Notes under the pieces: generated by a model
The model's input: the letters and a program-made list of their open reading frames with translations, nothing else
Database searches by the model: none
Told to the model about the DNA's origin: nothing
Assembly: GCF_035984415.1 (NCBI RefSeq)
Contig: NZ_CP130720.1
Coordinates: 1,116,001 to 1,180,000, forward strand
Source: Streptomyces sp. NBC_01296
GTDB taxonomy: Bacteria > Actinomycetota > Actinomycetes > Streptomycetales > Streptomycetaceae
Length of the DNA: 64,000 nucleotides
Reading direction: 5' to 3'
Translations under genes and position numbers: made by a program
Shown: positions 8,876 to 17,700 of the stretch, in pieces
How the letters are laid out: each line of letters starts with the position of its first letter
How positions within the stretch are numbered: position 1 is the first letter of the stretch

Positions 8876-8947
8876 CCCTCGGGTCCGCAGGCCCTCAGAC
8901 CCTCGGGTCCGCAGGCCCTCAAGCCCTCGGGTCCGCAGGCCCTCAGG
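8876..8947. repeat. three tandem copies of a 24-bp repeat
   Basis: The unit begins CCCTCGGGTCCGCAGG and is repeated at 8876-8899, 8900-8923 and 8924-8947 with changes only in the last two or three bases. Degenerate copies precede it from about 8851. The tract fills the gap between two convergent genes and just overlaps the stop codon of the 8943-9185 gene. Confidence 0.75.
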
Positions 8948-9185
8948 GCTCGCCGGTCCGGGCGCGGGCGCCCGACCGGGTCCGCCCCGGCGTCTGGGCG
9001 CGCTGCGGGTGCCGGCGCACGTACTCGTGCTCCAGCTCGTTCATCCGCTGCGTATGGGTGACCAGCGCCTCGTCCGACCCGTACAGCAGGGTCTCGTGGC
9101 GGGTCCGGTGGATGGCCTCCAGCTCCTTGAGCAGCCTGCCTTCCTCCAGCTTCCCAGCCGACGGACCGCCGTCATGCTCCGCCAT
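8943..9185 (-). CDS. small DUF6158-like protein
   Basis: An 80-residue soluble protein starting at ATG 9183-9185 behind a strong GGAGGAGGTG site. It is charged and helical. The core KELEAIHRTRHETLLYGS, followed by MNELEHEYVRRHPQR, matches from memory the actinobacterial family DUF6158 (function unknown). The last residues are Arg/Gly-rich, and its stop lies in the 24-bp tandem repeat. A divergent promoter region of about 90 bp separates it from the M20 peptidase gene. Confidence 0.75.
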   Translation of the reverse strand: MAEHDGGPSAGKLEEGRLLKELEAIHRTRHETLLYGSDEALVTHTQRMNELEHEYVRRHPQRAQTPGRTRSGARARTGEP

Positions 9186-9278
9186 GGCCTTGCACCTCCT
9201 CCACTCCATCATCCCCTCCACCGCCGCGTTCGTCCCGGCCGCGGCCTTCCGCCGCGGCGTCCCGGCTACCCTTGCCGC

Positions 9279-10403
9279 ATGACGCTGCGCACGACCGTCA
9301 ACGTGAGTGTTGACGCGATGATCGAGGACCTCCGGACACTCGTCGAAACCGAGTCTCCGTCGCGCGATCTCGAGGCCCTGGCCGCATCGGCCAAAACCGT
9401 CGCCGGCGTCATCGAGAGCCGCCTCGGCGGACACGCCGTCCTCATCGACAGCGAAGCCGGACCGCACGTCCACTGGTCGGCCGGCGGCGATCCCAAGGTG
9501 CTGATCCTCGGTCACCACGACACCGTGTTCCCGCTCGGCACCCTCGCACGCCGCCCGTTCGCGGTCGAAGACGGGCACGCGACCGGCCCCGGGGTCTTCG
9601 ACATGCTCGGCGGTCTGGTGCAGGCGATCCACGGTCTGGCGGCGCTCGAGGACCGGTCGGGCGTCGAGATCCTGGTGACCGCCGACGAGGAGGTCGGCTC
9701 CCACTCCTCCCGCTCCCTCATCGAGGAGCGGGCCCTCGCCTGCGGCGCCGTCCTCGTCTTCGAAGGCGCCGCCGACGGCGGGGCCCTGAAGACCGGCCGC
9801 AAGGGCTGCGGCACCTTCCGCGTATCCGTCGCCGGCCGGGCCTCGCACGCGGGCCTCGAGCCCGAAGCCGGGGTCAACGCCCTGATCGAGGCAGCGCACC
9901 AGGTACTGGACATCGCGGCGCTGGGCCGGCCCGGGATCGGCACGACCGTCACCCCGACCGTCGCGTCCGCGGGAACCCTGGACAACGTCGTCCCGGCCGA
10001 GGCGACGGTCATCGTCGACGTCCGGGTCGAGTCGGCCGACGAGAAGGAACGCATCGAATCCGCGTTCGCAGCGCTCGCTCCGCATCTCGAAGACGCCCGG
10101 ATCACCGTGCACGGATCCATCGGCCGTCCCCCGATGCCGGAGTCGGCGGCGGCCGGTCTCTTCGCCGTGGCCCGGCAGCTGCTTCCCGGCCTCGAAGGCA
10201 GGTCGGTCGGCGGCGGAAGCGACGGCAACTTCACGGCCGCGCTGGGGGTGCCGACCCTCGACGGCCTGGGAGCCGTCGGAGGCGGCGCCCACGCCGACCA
10301 CGAGTACGTGGTGATCGAAGCCATGGCGGAACGGGCGAACCTCGTCGCCGGGCTGGTGCACGCGATCCAGAACGCGCAGGCGGGCGGGAGCGGGAACGCG
10401 TAG
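9279..10403 (+). CDS. M20 family metallopeptidase (carboxypeptidase G2-like)
   Basis: A 374-residue cytosolic protein from ATG 9279. Two-zinc M20 motifs are visible in order: GHHDTVFP, FDMLGG (where most relatives have a Lys after the Met), TADEEVGS with the catalytic Glu pair, and ASHAG at the start of the dimerisation domain, then HADHE near the C-terminus. Family members hydrolyse N-acylated amino acids, dipeptides or folate-type glutamyl bonds. No pathway neighbour narrows the substrate. It ends just before hydrolase and regulator debris. Confidence 0.88.
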   Translation: MTLRTTVNVSVDAMIEDLRTLVETESPSRDLEALAASAKTVAGVIESRLGGHAVLIDSEAGPHVHWSAGGDPKVLILGHHDTVFPLGTLARRPFAVEDGHATGPGVFDMLGGLVQAIHGLAALEDRSGVEILVTADEEVGSHSSRSLIEERALACGAVLVFEGAADGGALKTGRKGCGTFRVSVAGRASHAGLEPEAGVNALIEAAHQVLDIAALGRPGIGTTVTPTVASAGTLDNVVPAEATVIVDVRVESADEKERIESAFAALAPHLEDARITVHGSIGRPPMPESAAAGLFAVARQLLPGLEGRSVGGGSDGNFTAALGVPTLDGLGAVGGGAHADHEYVVIEAMAERANLVAGLVHAIQNAQAGGSGNA

Positions 10404-10413
10404 CGCCTGCCCC

Positions 10414-10557
10414 TCAGTTGACCGCCGAAGGCGGGAGCGGGACGAGGCGGTCCAGGTGGTGACGGAGCACCGATGCGGCCGACTCGTGGGTGCGCCGGCC
10501 CACCAGGATGCTGGCGCCGAGGCCCAGCGCCTCCGCGATCTGGCTGCGCCGCCGGAG
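10414..10557 (-). pseudogene. C-terminal remnant of an unidentified gene, possibly a GntR/FCD-type regulator
   Basis: On the minus strand an open stretch of about 48 codons ends at 10414 and reads LRRRSQIAEALGLGASILVG, then RTHESAASVLRHHLDRLV. The second part resembles the last helix of FCD ligand domains. No start or N-terminal domain is present. Its other end coincides with the beginning of the hydrolase relic at 10558, which suggests a deletion joined two formerly separate genes. Identification is weak. Confidence 0.3.
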
Positions 10558-11077
10558 GTGCCCACCGCGCCCGAGACCACGACGCGCGACCGCAACCGCG
10601 GCCCGGCCGACGTCGGCCGCTACGTGAACGAGGAGCTGCGCGAGCGGCACTTCGCCGCCTGCGGGGCCGTCTACGCCCTCGCGCCGGCCTCGGACGCCGA
10701 GACGGACGTCGAAACGAGCTTCGGGAGCACGCACGTCTGCCGCTTCGGCCCCGCCGATCCGCAGGCCGCCTCCCGGACCCCGGTGGTGCTCCACGGCGCC
10801 GGCTCCGACTCCTCGATGTGGTACCCGAATCTCGCCGCCCTCAGCGCCGAGCGGCCGGTGTTCGCGGTCGACACCCTCGGCGATCCGGCGGCGCATGGCA
10901 GCCTGGCTGGACCAACCGGTGCTCATCGCCCCGGAGTTGCGGGCGATGGTCATGCTCAGCGTGCGTGCGTACCGGATCCGCCGGCCCAGCCCGCAGCCGC
11001 TGACCGAGGACGAACTGCGCACCATCACTCCATCGGCTGAACGGCAGGGAGTAGACAGTGTCTACACCGCCTGGTAG
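10558..11077 (+). pseudogene. alpha/beta hydrolase relic with internal deletion and frameshift
   Basis: From about 10558 one frame encodes the N-terminal part of an alpha/beta hydrolase: ELRERHFAACGAVYALAP, FGSTHVCRFG, VVLHGAGSDSSMWYPN with the oxyanion HG, then VFAVDTLGDP. The match breaks at about 10890. A different frame (10895-11077) then continues with WLDQPVLIAPELRAMVMLSV and PSPQPLTEDELRTIT, which belongs to the cap/late region of the same family. The nucleophile elbow GxSxG and the catalytic His are missing, so it cannot be active. It is probably debris. Confidence 0.6.
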
Positions 11078-11088
11078 ACACTGTCCAT
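11051..11088. promoter_or_regulatory. two TetR-type operator copies overlapping the TetR start codon
   Basis: GTAGACAGTGTCTAC (11051-11065) is a perfect 6+3+6 dyad. GTAGACACTGTCCAT (11074-11088) is a near copy whose last bases include the ATG of the TetR gene. The centres are 23 bp apart, about two helical turns, so two dimers could bind on one face. This strongly suggests autoregulation of the tetR-MFS operon. Confidence 0.65.
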
Positions 11089-11710
11089 GGAACAGCACAG
11101 CCCGCTCCGGGAACGACTGATCGACGTCGGTGTCGACCTCGTGCTGACCGAGGGCACCGCCGCCCTCGGCCTGCGCGAGATCGCCCGCCGGGCCGGGGTG
11201 TCGCACGGCGCACCCCGGCGCTACTTCCCCACCCACCACTCCCTGCTCTCGGCGATCGCCCGGCGCGGATTCGCCGACCTCGGCGGCCGGTTCGTGGCCG
11301 CGACCGCCGGCGCGTCCTCGCCGCGCGGGCAGGTGCGGGCGCTCGGGTGCGCGTACGTCGGCTACGCGCTGGAGCACCGCGGGATGTTCGAGCTGATGTT
11401 CCGCCACGACCTGCTCGACAGCGAGGGACAGGAGGGCGCCGGGCAGGGGGAATCCGGGCAACAGCCGAAGCTGCGCGAGTCCACCCTCCCCCTGTTCCGC
11501 CTGCTCGTCGGTCTCGTCTCCCGCTGCCGGGCCGGCGGGGACCCCGAGGTCACCGCCGCCGCCCTGTGGGCCAACCTGCACGGCGTGGCCCAGCTGTGGG
11601 CCTGGGGCAGCCTGCCCCTGGTCCTCGGCGACGCGGCCGGCCACCGGGCCGGCGTCGAACGGCTGGTGGACGCCGCCCTCGACGCCCACCTCGGGGCGGT
11701 CACCCCATGA
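11087..11710 (+). CDS. TetR family transcriptional repressor
   Basis: A 207-residue protein. The HTH lies at about residues 24-50 (LREIARRAGVSHGAPRRYF). The ligand-binding domain ends with LWANLHGVAQLWAWG, the WHG-type C-terminal signature seen in one TetR subfamily. The ATG at 11087 sits inside the second operator copy, so the mRNA probably has a very short leader. The stop overlaps the start of the MFS gene (ATGA), and the pair is a standard drug-responsive repressor-exporter operon. The inducer is unknown. Confidence 0.9.
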   Translation: MEQHSPLRERLIDVGVDLVLTEGTAALGLREIARRAGVSHGAPRRYFPTHHSLLSAIARRGFADLGGRFVAATAGASSPRGQVRALGCAYVGYALEHRGMFELMFRHDLLDSEGQEGAGQGESGQQPKLRESTLPLFRLLVGLVSRCRAGGDPEVTAAALWANLHGVAQLWAWGSLPLVLGDAAGHRAGVERLVDAALDAHLGAVTP

Positions 11711-13164
11711 CCGGACCCGGACAACGGATCGCGCTGCTCGTCAGCGTCGGCGGCGCGATGCTCGTCGCCCTCGACGGCACCGTCCTCAGCGTGGCGCAGC
11801 CCAGCCTGCGCCACGATCTCGGAGCGAGCGTGGCCCAGGTCCAGTGGACCAGCACCGCCTATCTCCTCGCCGTGGCCGCGTTCCTCGTCATCGCCGGCCG
11901 CCTCGGCGACCGGTACGGGCATCGGCGGCTGCTGCTCATCGGCGTGCTCGGCTTCGCCGCGACCTCCGCCGGGATCGCTCTCGCGCCCGGGATCGGCTGG
12001 GTCATCGCCCTGCGCGCCGCCCAGGGGGTGTTCGGGGCCCTGCTGCAACCGGCGACCCTGGCGCTGCTGCGCCTCGCCTACCCGCCGGACCGGCTCGCCA
12101 CCCCGGTGGCCGTCCGGACCAGTGCCATCGGCGTGGCCGCCGCGGCCGGTCCGCTGCTCGGGGGCGTACTGGTCGCGCAGTCGGGTTGGCGTTCCGTGTT
12201 CGTGCTGAACGTGCCGATCGCCCTCGCGCTCGCCGCGCTCACCCTCGCCGTACGGGTGCCCCCGCCGCCCCGGACCGGATCGGACGGTCCCGGATCCGGT
12301 CGGCCCGCGCTGACCGGTGCGGCGCTGCTGGCCGCGGCCCTCGCCGTACTCGTCCATGCGCTGGCCGGCGTACCCGCCCACGGCTGGACCGGGCCGCCGA
12401 CGCTGCTCGGGCTCGGCGGGGCCGCCGCCCTCGCGGTCATGCTCGTACGGTACGAACGGCGGGCCGCGCAGCCCCTCGTACCGGCCGCCGTGGCGCGGTC
12501 GCGGCCGGTCGCGGCCTCGATGGCGCTGCTGCTGGCCGTCTCCGGCGGCATGTTCGGGGCGCTGTTCACGGCGACCTTCCTGCTCCAGGACGTACGGGGT
12601 CTCGACCCGCTCGCCACCGGCCTGCTGGTGCTCCCGCTGACCGGCAGCATGGTCGCGGGCGCGCCGCTGGCCGCGACGGCGCTGCGCCGGTACGGGCCGC
12701 GCCGGACGGCGCTCACCGGTACGGGCCTGGTCGTCCTCGGGGTCGGCGGGCTGGGGGTGTGGTCCGGCCCGGCGGTCATGGCGGCCTTCGCGGTGCTCGG
12801 CGCCGGGTTCGCCGCGGTCATGGTGACCGCCACCGGCACGGTGGTCGGGGACGCCCCGGCCGGGTACGCGGGGGTGGTGGGCGGGCTCAAGCAGACGGCG
12901 ATGAACGTGGGGCCGACCCTGGGCATCGCCGTCGCCGCGGGCGCCGGAGCCTCGCCGACCGCCCTGTTCGTACTGGCGGCGCTGGCCGCCGTGGGACTGC
13001 TGCCGGCCTCACTGCTGCCGCGCGGCGCGCGCCGTACAGCTGCGGGCCACGTCGTCGGCGAAGACGCGGGCCAGCGGGGAGAGGGCCGACCAGCGGCGGA
13101 CGGCCCAGCCGACCGCGAGCGGCGGCAGGGCCGGGACCGGGACGAGGCGCAGCGGGCCGTCTGA
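11707..13164 (+). CDS. MFS exporter, DHA2 type, co-transcribed with TetR
   Basis: A 485-residue membrane protein starting at the ATGA overlap with the tetR stop. It has about 14 hydrophobic helices, motif A GRLGDRYGHRRLL and motif C GPLLGGVLVAQSGWRSVF. The last 50 residues after SLLPRGARRT are hydrophilic and Arg/Gly-rich, and they are encoded by DNA antisense to the end of the LysR gene (13009-13164). The original stop was probably nearer 13020 and has been lost, or the tail is real. Its likely role is proton-coupled export of the ligand sensed by the adjacent TetR. Confidence 0.88.
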   Translation: MTGPGQRIALLVSVGGAMLVALDGTVLSVAQPSLRHDLGASVAQVQWTSTAYLLAVAAFLVIAGRLGDRYGHRRLLLIGVLGFAATSAGIALAPGIGWVIALRAAQGVFGALLQPATLALLRLAYPPDRLATPVAVRTSAIGVAAAAGPLLGGVLVAQSGWRSVFVLNVPIALALAALTLAVRVPPPPRTGSDGPGSGRPALTGAALLAAALAVLVHALAGVPAHGWTGPPTLLGLGGAAALAVMLVRYERRAAQPLVPAAVARSRPVAASMALLLAVSGGMFGALFTATFLLQDVRGLDPLATGLLVLPLTGSMVAGAPLAATALRRYGPRRTALTGTGLVVLGVGGLGVWSGPAVMAAFAVLGAGFAAVMVTATGTVVGDAPAGYAGVVGGLKQTAMNVGPTLGIAVAAGAGASPTALFVLAALAAVGLLPASLLPRGARRTAAGHVVGEDAGQRGEGRPAADGPADRERRQGRDRDEAQRAV

Positions 13165-13917
13165 TCCGGGGACCCGCCAGCCGGGCAGGGCGGGCACGAC
13201 GGCGTGGCCGAGGCCGAGTTCGGCCAGCAGCAGGGCGGTGTCCCAGTCGGCCACGCTGGTGTCGGACCGTATCCGGATGCCCGATTCCGCGAAGGCGGCG
13301 TCGAGGTGGGCGCGGGACGCGGAGTTCTCCGGGAGCCTGATGTGGCGGATGCCGGCCAGGTCGGCCGGCTCGATCCGGGGCCGGTCGGCGAGGGGATCGT
13401 CGGCACAGACCGCGAGCACCCAGGGCAGCTCCATCACCGGGCGCTGTTCGATGCCGCGCACGGGCCTGCCGATGGTGATCCAGGCGAGGTCCAGGTCGTC
13501 GGCGGCGAGCGCGTCGAAGCAGCTGCGGCTGGAGTTCTCGGTCTGGAACTCCAGGCTGACCTGGGGGTGGCGGCGCCGGAAGTCAACGACGGCCTCGGAC
13601 ATGAAGTGCCGTACGGTCGTCGCGCCCGTGGTGATGCGCACCGACCCGGTGTCCCCGCGGACGAGGTCGTCGAGGCGGCGCAGGGCGCCGTCGAGCCCGG
13701 CGATGCCGTCGGCGGCGGCCGCCTGGAGGATGCGCCCGGCCTCGGTGGGGACGACGCCGCGGGCGTGCCGCTCCAGCAGATCGGTGCCGGTCTGCTTCTC
13801 GAGCCGGCGGACGTGCTGGCTGACGGCCGACTGGGTGCAGCCGAGGTCGCGGGCGACGGCGCTGAGGCTGCCGGCCCGGCAGACGGCCACGAAGACGCGG
13901 AGATCGTCGAGAGTCAT
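13009..13917 (-). CDS. LysR family transcriptional regulator
   Basis: A 302-residue protein with the usual LysR layout. The N-terminal winged HTH carries DLRVFVAVCRAGSLSAVARD and TQSAVSQHVRRLEKQ, and residues from about 90 form the periplasmic-binding-protein-like effector domain. It is convergent with the MFS gene, with a 156-bp overlap. It is divergent from the DUF6817 gene at 14123, with a dyad at 13933-13948 in between. LysR proteins usually regulate the divergent gene, so DUF6817 is the best target candidate. The effector is unknown. Confidence 0.9.
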   Translation of the reverse strand: MTLDDLRVFVAVCRAGSLSAVARDLGCTQSAVSQHVRRLEKQTGTDLLERHARGVVPTEAGRILQAAAADGIAGLDGALRRLDDLVRGDTGSVRITTGATTVRHFMSEAVVDFRRRHPQVSLEFQTENSSRSCFDALAADDLDLAWITIGRPVRGIEQRPVMELPWVLAVCADDPLADRPRIEPADLAGIRHIRLPENSASRAHLDAAFAESGIRIRSDTSVADWDTALLLAELGLGHAVVPALPGWRVPGSDGPLRLVPVPALPPLAVGWAVRRWSALSPLARVFADDVARSCTARAARQQ

Positions 13918-13932
13918 GGATTCCAGGCTACT

Positions 13933-13948
13933 CCAAGCTCCAGCTTGG
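13933..13948. promoter_or_regulatory. dyad in LysR divergent region, probable LysR operator
   Basis: CCAAGC and GCTTGG are perfect 6-bp inverted repeats separated by TCCA. They lie 16 bp upstream of the LysR start codon, the expected place for the autoregulatory site. Further out, TTGACT at 13971 and AACGAT at 13994 with a 17-bp spacer could be a promoter for the gene at 14123. Confidence 0.4.
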
Positions 13949-14122
13949 GTCTTGATAGGGAATCAGAGGATTGACTTGGGTCTGCGGGTGGACAACGATC
14001 AATTCAGGGCCCAGGGCGGCAACCCGTCCGCGCCCGCGCCACGGTCCGGACCCGGCGCGGGCGCGGACGGGTGTCGACCCACCCGCCCACCTCACTCACG
14101 CGCGCGGGAAAGGACCACGCCC

Positions 14123-14752
14123 ATGCCGGCACCGACTCAGGCCGAGCACCGGGAGGCGCGCGCCCTCGCGCTGCTGCGCGAACTCGGCGCCGGGCAGCTG
14201 GACCACCCCGGTGGCACCCTGCTCGCGCATCTGGAACGCGTCCACGCGCGGCTCGGGGTGTGGGGAGCCCGGCCGGATCTCCGGCTCGCGGGCCTGTGCC
14301 ACGCGTTCTACGGGACGGACGGCTTCGCCACCGCCCTGCTGCCGGTCGGCCGGCGGGCCGAACTGGCCGCGGTGATCGGGGCCGGGGCCGAGGAGATCGT
14401 CTACTTCTACGCCAGTTGTGACCGCGCGGCCTCCTATCCGACGCTCGCCGCCGATGACCCGGCGGGCGCCGACGCCGCCGGGGCCGGCGCCGCCGACAAC
14501 GAGGCGGTGTCGTCGGTGGCGCCGGCGTTCCGCGACCGGTTCACCGGCCACGTCCACTCCCCCGACCGGCAGTCCCGGCGGGATTTCGCCGAGCTGTCCG
14601 CGGCGAACGAGCTGGATCTCGCCCGGATCGACCCGGCGTTCCGAGCGGCCCACGGGCCGGGGCTCCTCTCCCTGTTCACCCGGCTGCGGGGGCTGCTGAC
14701 CGAGCCGGCCTGGCGGGACTGCCAGGCCGTGCTCGGCGGCGCGGCGCCCTGA
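14123..14752 (+). CDS. DUF6817 domain protein
   Basis: A 209-residue protein from ATG 14123 behind GGGAAAGGA. It carries a histidine-rich, HD-like helical core: TLLAHLERVHARLGVWGA, then GLCHAFYGTDGFATALL, IVYFYASCDRAASYP and FRDRFTGHVHSP. From memory this pattern corresponds to DUF6817, a family often found in natural-product or accessory regions with no known reaction. The repeated His/Asp residues suggest metal binding, which is inference. It is probably regulated by the divergent LysR protein and is unlinked to the GH31 gene behind it. Confidence 0.75.
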   Translation: MPAPTQAEHREARALALLRELGAGQLDHPGGTLLAHLERVHARLGVWGARPDLRLAGLCHAFYGTDGFATALLPVGRRAELAAVIGAGAEEIVYFYASCDRAASYPTLAADDPAGADAAGAGAADNEAVSSVAPAFRDRFTGHVHSPDRQSRRDFAELSAANELDLARIDPAFRAAHGPGLLSLFTRLRGLLTEPAWRDCQAVLGGAAP

Positions 14753-14765
14753 GCCGTGACCGGTG

Positions 14766-17700
14766 TCAGGGTGTGAAGGTCCAGCGCTGGGCCGGGCCGT
14801 TGTCGCAGGCGGTGCGGGTGAGTGCGGTGCCGTTCGCGGCGGCGCCGACGGGTGCCAGGCACTGGCCGAGCGTACGGAGGCTGCCGTCCGGCCCGGGCTG
14901 CCAGGTCTGGCCGGCGGCCCCGCTGCACGTCTGGACGGTGATCCGGGAGGCGCTCGTACCGTCGAGGCAGACCCCGCCCAGGCCGGTGACGTGGCCGTCG
15001 GCCTTCAGGCTCCAGCGCTGGTTGGGGCCGCCGTGGCAGGTGTACAGGGTGGGTTCGGTACCAGGCGCGGTGGCGCTGTGCGGCAGGTCCGCGCAGCGGG
15101 CGGAGGCCGCGTTCACGAGGGTGGCGTCGGCCGGGAGCGGGGCGGCGCGCCCGGTGAGGCTGATCTCGGCGGCGCTGGTCCAGGGGCCGCGGCCGCCGGC
15201 TTCGGTCAGGGCCCTGAGGCGGAGGTAGCGGCCCGTCTTCGCGGGCAGGGACACGGACTTGGCGGCGGCGGTGTCGGCGAAGGTTCCGGTCGCGACCGGG
15301 GAGCCCCAGTCGGTGGCGGTGTCGGAGACGTACACCTCGTAGCCGCCGATCCGGCCGTTGACTCCGCCGTCCTGGCGGGGCAGGTAGCCGAGGCCGTCGA
15401 CCGCGTAGCGGGCGCCGAGGTCGATGCGGATCTCGTGCGGGAGCGCGGCCGGTGTGCCCGAGGACCAGGCGGTGTGCCAGAGCGTGGCCGGGTTGCCGTC
15501 GAAGGCGTTCGCAGCCGCGCCGTTCTCGGCGGCGGTCTCCTGGCTGTCGGCGGAGACCAGGGTCCAGGCCGACTGCGGGATCGGGGCGGAGGTCGCCGGG
15601 ATCGGGTCGGCGGCCGGGACGGAGGTGCCGGTGGCCGTGACGGCGAACGCGCCCGACTTTGTACCGGTCTTGACCCACAGGATGCCGCCGCGGTCGGCCG
15701 GGTCGAAGTACCAGCCGGACGCGGCCGCGTCGTAGCCGGCCTTGGAGCTCTGGCGGGCCAGGGCGCTGCCGTCCGCCGTCACCGTGCCCGGGGCGGAGGC
15801 CACGTGGAGGGTGAACTCGTAGCCGCGCGAGGCCGGCTTGCCGGTGTAGCTGCCGGTGGGGGCGCCGACGGAGACGCTGACCGTGCCGGAGCCGGCGGCC
15901 GGGGCGGTGACGTCCACCTGCTGGCGGGCGTACGCGCCGGACTGGTGGGCGCGGGTGAGCCCGTCGTCCTCGTAGAGGCTGAAGGAGGAGTTGCCGCGCG
16001 GGTGGATGTCGTAGGTGAGGGTGGAGACGGGCTTCTCGCCCGAGTGGTTCATCTGCGGCCACATCGGCACGATCGCCCCGCCCTTGACGAAGAGCGGCAG
16101 GGTGTCGAGAGGCGCCTGGTAGTTGTTCAGCCAGCCCGGGCCGGCGTACGTCTTCCCGGTCCAGTAGTCCGTCCAGGTCCCGGCGGGGAGGTAGATGCCG
16201 TCGCGGACGGAGGTGTCGGAGACGACGGGCGCGACGAGGAAGGAGTCGCCGGCCATGAACTGGCCGCTGGTGAGGTTGCCGCGGGCCACCGGGTCGTCCG
16301 GGTACTCCAGGACCAGGGCGCGGGTGCTCGGCACGCCGCTCTCGTGGGCGGTGCGGCTCATGGTGTAGAGGTACGGCATCAGCCGCATCTTGAGCTGGAG
16401 GTACTTGCGGTTGATGGAGAGGTACGGCTCGGCGAAGCGCCAGGGCTGCTTGTCCTGATAGCCGGCGGACGGGTTGGTCGCGCCCCAGCCCGACATGGTC
16501 ATGAAGGCGGGGGTGAAGGCCTTCCACTGGAGGTCGCGGGTGTACGTCTTGGGGCTGCCGCCGAAGATGCCGTCGACGTCGCCGGAGGCGTAGTTGAGGC
16601 CGGACAGGCCGGCGCCGGCGATGGCGGGGACGTGCCAGCGCATGTCGTCCCAGGTGCCGTTGGTGTCGCCGGTCCAGACGACGGCGTTGCGCTGGGTGCC
16701 GGCCCAGCCGTCGACGGTCCAGACGTAGCGGCGGGCGTCGGAGTTCTTCTCGATGCCGTCGACGGCCTGCTGGACGCCGGTGAAGGCGCTCTTGTAGCCG
16801 CCGCCGATCCAGGCGACGTCCGTCTTCACGCCGCGGGTGCCGGCGACGCCGACCTCGTCGGCGATGGAGCCGAGGCCGGTGGAGGTCCACAGTCCGGTCT
16901 GGAAGCCCTTGGCCTTCAGGGCGTCGACGGTGGATTTGAGCGGGGCGGTGTAGCCGCAGCCGTAGCCGTCGTTGGGCAGGAACCAGCCCGAGGGCATGTC
17001 GGCTGCGCGGGCGTCGGTGGCGTAGCCGACCACGTCGGGGGTGGTCTGGTGGCGCAGGCGGTTGTGGTCGCCCTGGTAGTCGGGGTTGGAGGCGTTGAAA
17101 CAGTCGGCATTGCCGAGCTCGAAGCCCCACATCGGCGCCATGAAGGGCTTTCCGCTGACGTCGGTGTACGCGTCGAGTACGGACTTGAGCGAATCGCCGG
17201 TGAAGTACCAGGCGTCGAAGCGCTTCTCGTCGTGGGTGAGGGTGGTGGGGGCGTTGAAACCGTACGAACCCGGGGCCCAGGTGTTGCGCATGACGCCGTA
17301 GCCGTTGGTGGACATGTAGAAGGGGGCGGGGCTGGCGTTGTTGTTCTCGCGCCATTTGTTGTCGACGGCGACGGGGACGGTCTTGTCGCGCAGCGCCCAT
17401 TCGCCGAGGCGCAGGCCGGTCCCGTAGAACTGCTCGTCGGCGCCGCGGGCCAGGTACTGGGTGGTCTGGGCGGCCGTCCAGGAGGTGGGCCGGGTCTCCT
17501 GCCAGATCAGGGTGGAGTTGTCGGCGCGGTAGACGGAGAACTGCAGGGGTGTCTTGTTGACGCGGATGTTCAGGGCTCCGGTGCTGATCCGGTAGTACGC
17601 GCCCGCGTCGGTGAAGGCGGTGTCGACGGAGCCGAAGTCGGTGGTCGGGGCGAGGTCGGAGCCGGCCGGGTCGTTGGTGAACGCGCCGTCGGGTGACAGC

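Noticed and set aside
8876..8947. The 24-bp repeat as a CRISPR array
   Set aside because: The units are directly adjacent without unique spacers, and no cas gene is in the window.
14763..17696. A 977-codon plus-strand frame opposite the GH31 gene
   Set aside because: It is a low-complexity Gly/Ala/Val sequence with no motif. The opposite strand encodes an unmistakable GH31-CBM32-ricin protein.
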